From Polyangiaceae bacterium (GTDB lineage Bacteria > Myxococcota_A > Polyangia > Polyangiales > Polyangiaceae), in the NCBI GenBank assembly GCA_013361525.1, contig JABFXY010000085.1:1-64000 (forward strand): 64,000 bases of DNA, read 5' to 3'. Below, piece after piece: positions 54,404 through 62,084 of the stretch (positions within the stretch are counted from its first letter, which is position 1; each line of letters begins with the position of its first letter). A model generated the notes under the pieces. It did no database searches and was not told the DNA's origin. It saw only the letters and a program-made list of their open reading frames with translations. A program made the translations under genes and the position numbers.

Positions 54404-55564
54404 ATGCTCCGAGCCGCGATGGACGAACAAGCCCTCGAAGCCGCCGAGCTCTATGCCCTTCGCAATATCGCTCTCAGCGCGCCCGATCGGGATCTGAACG
54501 ATCTTTGCGATCTCGAAGAGCGTATCGAGGCTCACCTCGACGACTTGCGCATGGCCGGGCGAAGTGCCGCGCGATTGGCCGAGCGAACGATGCGTGAAGG
54601 GCCGGGCCAGCTCTTCGTGGCGGCAGTCCTCGCGTTCGAGTCGTCGAACAAACACTCTATTGCGAACGTCCTCGATTGCACGGTGGAGGCGCCTTCCCGC
54701 GTGGATGCGCTCGTGGCGGCACTTACCTGGATGACGCCCGACCAGGTTGAGCCGCTATGCGCCGAGCTCGCTGCGACCCGATCGCCGTCGCTTCGAAGAG
54801 CCGCGCTGACGGCATCGACCATTCATCGAATCGACCCAGGCGTGATGCTGCGTACGGCCCTCGTCGATGCCGACGCCGCATTGAGAGCGGCGGCGCTGGC
54901 GGCGGCGGGCGAGCTCGGTATCGTGTCGCTCGCTTCGGCGGTCGACATGGAGCTCGAAGCCGACGAGCCCGAGTGCCGATTCAGCGCGGCTTCTTCTGCG
55001 GCGCTCCTCGGCAATCGTGACAGGGCCGCAGACGTCCTCGTCCAAATGGCCGAGAGCGGCGGTCCGTGGTCCGAGCGCGCGTGTCGTCTCGCCGCGGGGG
55101 CGATTTCGCTCGAGCGCGGACATCGTTGGCTGGCGGGGCTCGCGGGTCTAGGACCGTCGCGCCTCGTGCCGATTGCGGCCGCGTCACTCGGTGATCCGCG
55201 CATCGTGCCGGCGCTCGTCGAATGGATGGATCACGAGCCCATTGCCCGGCTCTGTGGGGAAGCCTTCACTACCATCACCGGCATTCGCATCCGCGGTGAT
55301 CTCGCGAGGCCGAACCAGTCTCGGCTTCGACAATTGCTCCCGCGCCTCCGCTACGAGCCGGGAGTCCAATACCTGTTAGGGCAGCCACGCGTCGGTCCCT
55401 GGTTGCGGCGCGTCCTGTTGGAAGGCCGCCAGCTCGAGCGAGCGGAAGCCGCGCGCGCAGAGATCATCGCGCAGCCGGGGCGGCCTCTGTTCGAGCTTCG
55501 TGACCGAGGTATTCGCCAGCGCGCTCGGTTGGTGGAGGCGGTCGACGAGAGCGCGAGCCGCTGA
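54404..55564 (+). CDS. HEAT-repeat protein, TIGR02270-like
   Basis: 386 residues from the ATG at 54404 (GTG at 54398 and ATG at 54419 also possible). Begins with a helical region (YALRNIALSAPDRDLNDLCDLEERIEAHLDDLRMAG) of TIGR02270 proteins, known near type VI secretion genes, and then HEAT-like repeats of about 30 residues (AALTASTIHRIDPGVMLRTAL, then AALAAAGELGIVSL). No type VI genes are nearby. Overlaps neither neighbour; a terminator-like hairpin follows 31 bases after the stop. Confidence 0.8.
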   Translation: MLRAAMDEQALEAAELYALRNIALSAPDRDLNDLCDLEERIEAHLDDLRMAGRSAARLAERTMREGPGQLFVAAVLAFESSNKHSIANVLDCTVEAPSRVDALVAALTWMTPDQVEPLCAELAATRSPSLRRAALTASTIHRIDPGVMLRTALVDADAALRAAALAAAGELGIVSLASAVDMELEADEPECRFSAASSAALLGNRDRAADVLVQMAESGGPWSERACRLAAGAISLERGHRWLAGLAGLGPSRLVPIAAASLGDPRIVPALVEWMDHEPIARLCGEAFTTITGIRIRGDLARPNQSRLRQLLPRLRYEPGVQYLLGQPRVGPWLRRVLLEGRQLERAEAARAEIIAQPGRPLFELRDRGIRQRARLVEAVDESASR

Positions 55565-55595
55565 GCAGGGCGAGGCAATGGGACCATTTGGCTGA

Positions 55596-55632
55596 AAAGC
55601 GTGTGGTAAACACTTTGTTTGCCACACGCTTT
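55596..55632. terminator. Hairpin between convergent genes (AAAGCGTRTGG family, copy 2)
   Basis: AAAGCGTGTGG (55596-55606) and CCACACGCTTT (55622-55632) form 11 perfect pairs; the stem can extend by a T-G pair and AAAC/GTTT to a five-base loop ACTTT. It sits between the HEAT-repeat gene (+) and the gene 55668-57254 (-). It shares AAAGCGTRTGGTAAAC with 9453-9493. Likely a two-way terminator. Confidence 0.7.
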
Positions 55633-55667
55633 CCAATGAATGAACGCCCCCAAGACAACCCCAAGCC

Positions 55668-57254
55668 TTACTTCCAAGTCACCTTGAGTGGTCCGACCTC
55701 TCCGTTCTCGGTGATGCGGAATCCGATCAAGGTGCCCTCCACATCCGCGACGGCAATGGCGCCCTTGGGCCCGCCGAACACACCCATCTTGGAAGGGCCT
55801 TTGCCACCTGTCTTTTCGACGACGAGGATGTCTTTGCCGTTCGGCACCATGCCCTTGTCGCCGACGTGAACGAGCAGGCCGGCGCCGTCTTTCGCGCCCC
55901 ACGTGTAGACGATGCGATCGCCGATGACGTCCATCACGGGCGGGTGCTGAACGTTCTCTTCGAACAGCTTGTAGCCGGTCTCGTCGATCACTTCGACGCA
56001 ACCCGAGGAGCGGCACAGGACGCGCCCGCCGATCTGCACCGCGCCTGAAGGGCTGCACGCGGCCCTCGCGCGGAACGACGAGTCCTTCGACGGAATCGTC
56101 ACCTCCGTCGTCTTCGCGCCGTCGAAGAATTGGAGCTTCTTGTCATCCGTCAGCACGTATTGAGCGCCGGCGCGGCACGGGTGATCGTCGAGTGCGATGG
56201 CGATCGGCTCCCCCAGCTTTCCTTCTGCCGTCAGAGGAAACGCGAGCGATTTGTCCTCGAGAGGGGCGACGAGCGAGCCGCCGAGCACGAACGTCGATTG
56301 CATGTCGAACCCTTCCGGGACGCGCTTCTCGAGCAGCTTCTGCAACTGAATCGTCGTCGGCTCTTTGCCGAGCGGCTGAATCACCAGCTGCGGCCTCAGC
56401 GCGTCGTCGACGAAGGGGCTGTTCACCGCGAATACCGTGCCTGCCGCGTCGACGTGCACCGATTTGGGCACCGTGATCTTCGTTTTCTCGAGCTTGCCGT
56501 CGCGCAACAGGGCAATACCGCCCGAGACGTCCTCCGGCAAGAAGGCAGCCGACTCCCACGTACCATTGGGGAAGAACGAGTCGTCGCTCGTGAACTCGAG
56601 GCATTGCAGCCCATCCTCGTTCGCGGAGCACGACGCGAGCGCGTCTTTCTTGTCGTTGCGCGTCCCGAGGAAATGCCACGTAGGCCCATTGCCGACGGGC
56701 AAGATGCTCGCAAACGGCAGCGCAAGGCTCGGTAGATCCGCGTCGATGCGGCCCGTCTTCTCGGGTCCTGCGACCTTCGACTCGGCGGCCATCAACAAAC
56801 CGTTTTGCTCTGCCGAGCGCCAGAAGCCGACGACGCTCCGCACCAGGTAGGAAGTCTGCGCGTCGGGTTTTTTCAAATCGTCGACGAGCGGCGCGAGCTC
56901 TTTCATGAGATTGCGCTTCGGGTCTTCCTTCATCATCGACGCGTCGCGGAGCGCGGACATCAGCTCGTCCGCATTGTCCTTGCAGCGTTGTGGCCAGGGC
57001 ATGCCGCCTTCCACCCAACGCGTGCTGTCCGGCAGGTGCGCCCCGCGAGCCTGCATCGACGTGATGGACGTCGCGGCCGTGTCCGGCGCCTCCACCCGCT
57101 CGCCGAACAGACATTGGCTCAGGTCCGCATAGGCCTGCTCACGCCGCGCGAGCTGCTTCTTCTCGGTGTTCTTGTAGACGTAGATACCGCCGCCCGCCAT
57201 CGCGCCGATGCCGAGCAAGATCACGAACGGGAGCGCCTTCTTCACGCCGGACAT
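55668..57254 (-). CDS. Single-pass membrane protein, WD/NHL-style segments
   Basis: 528 residues from the ATG at 57252-57254. A membrane segment (9-28: LPFVILLGIGAMAGGGIYVY) is followed by a helical region (residues 35-175) and then a large beta-rich domain (about 190-528) with segments such as DALRPQLVIQPLGKEPTT and GGRVLCRSSGCVEVIDE. It may fold as an irregular propeller. No catalytic motif. Function unknown; expected in the inner membrane with the large part in the periplasm. Confidence 0.78.
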   Translation of the reverse strand: MSGVKKALPFVILLGIGAMAGGGIYVYKNTEKKQLARREQAYADLSQCLFGERVEAPDTAATSITSMQARGAHLPDSTRWVEGGMPWPQRCKDNADELMSALRDASMMKEDPKRNLMKELAPLVDDLKKPDAQTSYLVRSVVGFWRSAEQNGLLMAAESKVAGPEKTGRIDADLPSLALPFASILPVGNGPTWHFLGTRNDKKDALASCSANEDGLQCLEFTSDDSFFPNGTWESAAFLPEDVSGGIALLRDGKLEKTKITVPKSVHVDAAGTVFAVNSPFVDDALRPQLVIQPLGKEPTTIQLQKLLEKRVPEGFDMQSTFVLGGSLVAPLEDKSLAFPLTAEGKLGEPIAIALDDHPCRAGAQYVLTDDKKLQFFDGAKTTEVTIPSKDSSFRARAACSPSGAVQIGGRVLCRSSGCVEVIDETGYKLFEENVQHPPVMDVIGDRIVYTWGAKDGAGLLVHVGDKGMVPNGKDILVVEKTGGKGPSKMGVFGGPKGAIAVADVEGTLIGFRITENGEVGPLKVTWK

Positions 57255-57415
57255 GGCTGGGCATCCTAGAACCGACCCCGGCCGGTCATCCACCGAAACC
57301 AAGTGCGTGCCATGTCGTGTGCGCATTGCGATCGCGCTGCCGATCGACAATGACGATTTCGAGCTTCGGCGCGCGACCGCCGGCGAGCGAGTGTGTCCGA
57401 AGATCGGGGAGCGGT

Positions 57416-57805
57416 ATGCCCACCAAGACGGCAACGACGAAGAAGGCGGCGCCCAAGAAGCCGACGACAACAAAAGCCGAAGCGACCGTGCGGACGATGT
57501 CACCCGCATTCAACAAGGTCGTCACCGTGCTCGCCCGCAGCGAAGGTGTCGAGCCGCCGAACCCCGAAGGCCGAGGCTTCGGCTCCTGCGCCCTCAAAGT
57601 GCGCGGCAAAATCTTCGCGATGGAGGTGCGCGGCGCCCTCGTCGTCAAGCTCCCCAAAGCCCGCGTCGAGTCCCTCGTCGCCGACGGAACGGGGAGCTAT
57701 TTCGACCCCGGCCACGGCCGCCTCATGAAGCAATGGGTCAGCGTCGAGCCCGACGCCGCGCCCTGGTTGTCGTTGGCGAAAGAGGCATACGCGTTCGTTC
57801 GTTGA
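57416..57805 (+). CDS. TfoX/Sxy N-terminal-domain protein
   Basis: 129 residues from the ATG at 57416, with GGGGAG just upstream. The first 30 residues are Lys/Thr-rich; the rest (35-129: GFGSCALKVRGKIFAMEVRG, then LVVKLPKARVESLVADG and the ending KQWVSVEPD) is the small TfoX-N/MmcQ-like fold. These are not competence regulators in most species; role unknown. A separate short ORF lies downstream (57909). Confidence 0.75.
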   Translation: MPTKTATTKKAAPKKPTTTKAEATVRTMSPAFNKVVTVLARSEGVEPPNPEGRGFGSCALKVRGKIFAMEVRGALVVKLPKARVESLVADGTGSYFDPGHGRLMKQWVSVEPDAAPWLSLAKEAYAFVR

Positions 57806-58123
57806 GCGGTGCGCAAAGAGGGGGCCGAGATGTCGGGTACAGGCAAGCGCGGCGCCGCCGGCGAGTAGCGCTCCGGTCGACGCCCCGCCTGCGACCGATC
57901 GGCCCGAGATGACGAGGGCGGACTGCGAGGCAAAGGGCGGCAAGCTCGTCGGCGATATCGGCGACGGCGCGATTCATCGGCCCGAGTACCGATGTCCGAG
58001 CGGCTCGCCGCCGATCGGACGCGTCGCCTTGGGCATTGAAGGTTCGGTCTGTTGCCTTTGACCCGGATGACCCGGACCGTCCCTTTGGACCCTACCGTGT
58101 TCAGCGTCGAAGCACGAATAGCG
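57806..58123. other. Intergenic region of 318 bases with a short Cys-rich frame
   Basis: Between convergent genes. The frame 57729-58061 is open but has no ATG, GTG or TTG until 57909. The stretch reads ...ASSAPVDAPPATDRPEM then the Cys-rich end described in the next entry, as if the N-terminal part of a lipoprotein had been lost. Nothing else is recognisable. Confidence 0.55.
57909..58061 (+). pseudogene. Short Cys-rich peptide, possible remnant of a lipoprotein
   Basis: 50 residues from ATG 57909: CEAKGGKLVGDIGDGAIHR, then PEYRCPSGSPPIGRV and ending IEGSVCCL. I have seen this CxxxGG...GDxGDG...YxCPxG...EGSVCC pattern at the C-termini of myxobacterial lipoproteins. Here there is no signal peptide, and the Pro/Ala-rich codons just upstream (57840-57908) stay in frame, which suggests a decayed or truncated gene. 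It could also be a real small protein with a non-standard start. Confidence 0.45.
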
Positions 58124-58486
58124 TCACAGTATCCAGTTGGGGACCGCGTAGAAGAAGCCCAATACAACCCAAATCCCAGCGCCGATGAAGAGGGTGACCT
58201 CCGTGCGGTCGAGCAGCGTGACGACAAGCGCGCCGAAGCCGAAGGCGGTCGTGGGTACGAGCAGCCATAGCGCCTCGACGATGTGTCCGGTCGCACCGAA
58301 GGTCCTCCAGCCGTTCAGCGGACCCAGGCACATCCCCAGCCACACGAGAACGCGTTGGAGCAGCGTCGGCGACGGAATCGCTCCCTGAACGCCGTAGATC
58401 GCCAGGTGCGCGCTCATGGCTGCGACGAGCAGGCCGAAGAGCGCGAGGTGGAGTCGGCGGGGAAGCGGTTCCAGCGTCTCGAACAT
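58124..58486 (-). CDS. Small polytopic membrane protein
   Basis: 120 residues from the ATG at 58484-58486. Four hydrophobic segments (LHLALFGLLVAAMSAHLAIYG, LVWLGMCLGPLNGW, ALWLLVPTTAFGFGALVVTLL, VTLFIGAGIWVVLGFFYAV in order). No known family. Convergent with the short Cys-rich frame and divergent from the GH15 gene. Confidence 0.65.
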   Translation of the reverse strand: MFETLEPLPRRLHLALFGLLVAAMSAHLAIYGVQGAIPSPTLLQRVLVWLGMCLGPLNGWRTFGATGHIVEALWLLVPTTAFGFGALVVTLLDRTEVTLFIGAGIWVVLGFFYAVPNWIL

Positions 58487-58671
58487 GGTGCTCGCCACGC
58501 TAAGCCCGACGAAGCGATCTCGAGCGTGATGCCTCCGCGTTGATCGCGTGGTGCGGGCGTGCAGGGTTCGTGGAGTACACGAGCTCTGGTGGGGCTGATC
58601 GCGGCGACAAACCGCCACGAAGCGCAAGCATGCGGCACACGCCCTGCATTGGTTCGTTGCAGGGGTGCCGC

Positions 58672-60462
58672 ATGGCTTCACGCATCGAAGACTACGGTCT
58701 CATCAGCAACCAGCACGGCTCGGCGTTGGTATCGAAGGCTGGATCGATTGATTGGCTGTGCATTCCTCGGTTCGATTCCGATGCGTGCATGGCAGCCTTG
58801 CTCGGCCGAGACGAGCACGGACATTGGTTGATCCATCCGTCCGAGGAGATTCGCTACATTCACCGGCGATATCGGCCGGGAACGATGATCCTCGAAACGG
58901 AGATCGCTTGCGGCGGCGGGGTCGTGCGCCTCATCGATTTCATGCCGCTCGGACAACACTCGATCGTTCGCATTCTGGAAGGGATCGAAGGCTCGGTGTC
59001 GCTCGATATGTCCCTCGTCGTGCGCTTCGGGTACGGCCATTACCTCCCTTGGCTGCGACGTGTGAATGGGCACGTCGTCTTCACGGCGGCGCCCGATTCC
59101 TTGGTGGTTCGGACCAGCGCACCCCTCGACGTCGGCGAGCACGACGCGCGGTCGACCGTCACGGTGAACGCCGGTGACCACGTCGCGTTCGAGCTGACGT
59201 GGTTTCCTGCGAGCGGAGCCGCGCCCCCGCCGCTCGACTGCCTGGCCGAGCTCGAACAGACGGAGCGCATCTGGACCGAGTGGGCGGGCCGCTCTCGCTA
59301 CAAAGGGCCCTACGCGGACGTGGTCAACGAGTCGTTGATCACGCTCAAGGCCATGATCTACGCGCCGAGCGGCGGCATCGTGGCGGCGCCGACGGCATCG
59401 CTGCCCGAGGAGATCGGTGGCGAGCGCAACTGGGATTACCGGTACTGCTGGCTTCGTGACGCGACGCTGACGCTCGATGCGCTCATGGTCGGCGGCTACG
59501 TCGACGAAGCGCGTGCTTGGCGGAGCTGGCTCCTCAACGCGGCGGCAGGCGCGCCACAACAAAGCCAGATCATGTATGGCATCGACGGGGAGCGCCGCCT
59601 CGTGGAGTTCGACGCCACATGGCTCCCCGGCTACGAGGAGTCACGGCCGGTGCACATCGGCAATGCGGCGCACGAGCAATTCCAACTCGACGTCTACGGC
59701 GAGGTCGCCCAAGCATTGTACGAAGCGCGCAGGCTCGGCGTCCCGGAGGAACGTTCGGCCATCGGTCCGGCGATCCAGCTGATTCAGTATCTCGCCACGG
59801 TGTGGGAACACCCCGACGACGGCATATGGGAGGTTCGCGGGGGCCGTCGCCATTTCGTTCACTCCAAGATGATGGCCTGGGTCGCCTTCGATCGCTTCAT
59901 CCGCCTCGTCGAGGAGTTTTACCCGAACGAGACGGCGCACGCCGAGGGGCTACAGCGTTGTCGTGCCCTCCGCGCGCGTATTCACCGCGACGTGTTGGAG
60001 CACGGCTTCGACGCGCAGCTCAACAGCTTCGTGCAGGCCTACAATCGGCCGGCGCTCGACGCGAGCGTGCTCCTGATGCCGGCGCTCGGGTTTTTGCCGG
60101 CCGACGATCCACGTATTCAAGGAACCATTCGCGCCATCGAGACGAAGCTCGTGCGCGATGGTTTCGTCTTGCGTTACGAACCAGCCGCCACCGACGACGG
60201 CTTGGCCGGTTCGGAGGGGGCCTTCCTCGCGTGCAGCTTCTGGCTCGTCGACGCGTATGCGTATTCAGGCAGACGCCGCGATGCGGAGGCGTTGTTCGAG
60301 CGCCTTCTTGCGCTCCGCAACGACGTCGGCCTCCTCGCGGAAGAGTACGAGCCGCGCTCGGGTCGGCTGGTCGGCAACTTCCCACAGGCGTTCTCTCACC
60401 TTGCGCTGATTCACTCGGCGAGCGTGCTCGCCAATGAAGAGCTCACGCCGCGCGCGAACTGA
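58672..60462 (+). CDS. Glycoside hydrolase family 15 (glucoamylase/trehalase-like)
   Basis: 596 residues from the ATG at 58672. Two-part layout of bacterial GH15: an N-terminal beta-sandwich (1-225, starting ASRIEDYGLISNQHGSALVSK) and an (alpha/alpha)6 catalytic barrel with GERNWDYRYCWLRDATLTL, then PGYEESRPVHIGNAAHEQFQLD, and LLAEEYEPRSGRLVGNFPQAFSHLALI holding the probable catalytic Glu. Lack of signal peptide points to a cytoplasmic enzyme that hydrolyses trehalose or maltodextrin by inversion. Substrate not resolvable from sequence. Confidence 0.92.
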   Translation: MASRIEDYGLISNQHGSALVSKAGSIDWLCIPRFDSDACMAALLGRDEHGHWLIHPSEEIRYIHRRYRPGTMILETEIACGGGVVRLIDFMPLGQHSIVRILEGIEGSVSLDMSLVVRFGYGHYLPWLRRVNGHVVFTAAPDSLVVRTSAPLDVGEHDARSTVTVNAGDHVAFELTWFPASGAAPPPLDCLAELEQTERIWTEWAGRSRYKGPYADVVNESLITLKAMIYAPSGGIVAAPTASLPEEIGGERNWDYRYCWLRDATLTLDALMVGGYVDEARAWRSWLLNAAAGAPQQSQIMYGIDGERRLVEFDATWLPGYEESRPVHIGNAAHEQFQLDVYGEVAQALYEARRLGVPEERSAIGPAIQLIQYLATVWEHPDDGIWEVRGGRRHFVHSKMMAWVAFDRFIRLVEEFYPNETAHAEGLQRCRALRARIHRDVLEHGFDAQLNSFVQAYNRPALDASVLLMPALGFLPADDPRIQGTIRAIETKLVRDGFVLRYEPAATDDGLAGSEGAFLACSFWLVDAYAYSGRRRDAEALFERLLALRNDVGLLAEEYEPRSGRLVGNFPQAFSHLALIHSASVLANEELTPRAN

Positions 60463-60505
60463 GGGGTGCGATCCGATGCTCACGGACGTGCCACCCCGCC
60501 CTCAC

Positions 60506-60919
60506 TCATGCCGCTACCCGCCTATGCTTGCGCGCTTCGAGCTCGTCGTCGTCGACGATGACGAGCATCGGCTGACCCGGAACACACAACATGGTGACCA
60601 CGAAGCGCAGCGGCACGTCGGTTCGGTTGTTGCCGTCCGAGTAGTGGATGACGTCCCCGCCGGGCTCCCAGAACGCCTGGCCGGCCTTGATGACGCGCGG
60701 AGCCTCCCCCTCCAGCTCGAAGAGCATCTCGCCCTCGAGCACATAGCCGAACGCGGGCCCGCTGGGGTGGCGGTGCGGTGGAGCGCCGGGATCTCCCGGC
60801 GGCCACTCGATGATTGCCGTCATCACCTCGGGGTTGGTGGGAATGAACGGCGGCGTGACGCTCTGGATCACCGTCATCGCCTTGTGCAGCGCCTCGATAC
60901 GCTCGGGCGAAACAGGCAT
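60506..60919 (-). CDS. Cupin domain protein
   Basis: 137 residues. A small cupin with the two metal-binding motifs: PPHRHPSGPAFGYVLEGEM (first His pair and Glu) and DVIHYSDGNN (second His). Cytoplasmic; may bind a small carboxylate or metal. It follows the ABC permease by 37 bases on the same strand, possibly in the same transcript. Confidence 0.85.
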   Translation of the reverse strand: MPVSPERIEALHKAMTVIQSVTPPFIPTNPEVMTAIIEWPPGDPGAPPHRHPSGPAFGYVLEGEMLFELEGEAPRVIKAGQAFWEPGGDVIHYSDGNNRTDVPLRFVVTMLCVPGQPMLVIVDDDELEARKHRRVAA

Positions 60920-60956
60920 GGTGTTCTCCCATTGGTCGTGGATGCAAACCGATGAT

Positions 60957-62081
60957 TCACTTCGTGACTGCGATCGACCTGCGGAACAGCGATACGCTGT
61001 AAATGAAGAACGCGAGCCCGACCGCGGCCACCATCAGGAATTGTGGCCACACGGCGCGAAGACCTCCGCCCCGGTAAATGATGACCTGCGAGAAGCTCAC
61101 GAAGTGCCGCGTGGGCAAGATGTACGTGAGCCGCTGGAGCCAGGTCGGTTGGCTCTCGACCGGTGTCGACCCGCCGGAGAGGAGCTGAAGGACCACGACC
61201 ACGAGCACGATGAGGAGCGCGAACTGCGCCATCGATCGCGAGATCGTCCCTAGGAACATTCCGAGCGCCGTCGCGAAGAACAGGTAGAGGACCACGCCCC
61301 CGAACCAGAGCGCGTGCGACCCGGCGAACGGAACCTCGAGCACGGCCTTGACGACGAGGAACAGGGAAACGCCCGTCGCGACGAGGATGACGAGACCGTT
61401 CGCCCACACCTTCGCAATCGCGATCTCGAACGCCGTGAGCGGCATCACGAGCAGATGCTCGAGCGTGCCGTGCTCCCTCTCCCGAATGACGGCGGCGCCC
61501 GTGAGGACGATCGTCAACAGCGTCAGCTGATTGATGATCGCGACGACGCTCGAGAACCAGGCCGAAACCCCGTTCGGATTGAACATCTTGCGAACGACCA
61601 AGTCCGCCGGCTGCGCGGACTCCGGGTCCATCCGCAGGAGGAACGTCGAGATCCGCTGGTTCAGAATGTTCTTGATGTAGCCGGCGCCGATACCCGCCTG
61701 CTGCATCGCGGTGGCATCGATGCTCAGCTGAATGTCCGGGCGCCTGCCCGCCCGAAGGTCGTGTTCGAAGTTGGGCGGGATCGTCACGACGAACATGAAC
61801 TTGCCGCGATCCATCGCGTCTTCCACCTGGTCCGGCTGGATCGGCAATGGGTGTTGAAACCGCGGTGGGTAGAACGAGCTCGCGAGATCTTTGGAGAGCG
61901 TCGAGCCGTCCTCGTCGGCGAAGGCGATCGAGGCATTGTTGACCTCGTTCGACGTACCGGTCGCCTGCGAATACACGGTCCACGTGAACGCGTAGATGAC
62001 GAACAGGATCAAGACGATGTCGCTGAAGAGGCTACGAAGCTCCTTGAGACCGAGCCATAGGATGTTGCGTAGCGACTTCAA
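60957..62081 (-). CDS. yhhJ: ABC-2 type permease (YhhJ-like)
   Basis: 374 residues, TTG start with AGGTGA upstream; the start lies three bases after the stop of the ABC ATPase gene. Layout of ABC-2 permeases: one N-terminal membrane segment (LFSDIVLILFVIYAFTWTVY), a large periplasmic domain (45-180, DEDGSTLSKDLASSFYPPRF), then five segments towards the C-terminus (GTLEHLLVMPLTAFEIAIAK is the conserved EHLLVMP box). It partners the RbbA-like protein upstream, as in the yhiI-rbbA-yhhJ gene order. Likely exports lipid, drug or peptide. Confidence 0.88.
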   Translation of the reverse strand: MKSLRNILWLGLKELRSLFSDIVLILFVIYAFTWTVYSQATGTSNEVNNASIAFADEDGSTLSKDLASSFYPPRFQHPLPIQPDQVEDAMDRGKFMFVVTIPPNFEHDLRAGRRPDIQLSIDATAMQQAGIGAGYIKNILNQRISTFLLRMDPESAQPADLVVRKMFNPNGVSAWFSSVVAIINQLTLLTIVLTGAAVIREREHGTLEHLLVMPLTAFEIAIAKVWANGLVILVATGVSLFLVVKAVLEVPFAGSHALWFGGVVLYLFFATALGMFLGTISRSMAQFALLIVLVVVVLQLLSGGSTPVESQPTWLQRLTYILPTRHFVSFSQVIIYRGGGLRAVWPQFLMVAAVGLAFFIYSVSLFRRSIAVTK

Positions 62082-62084
62082 GGG

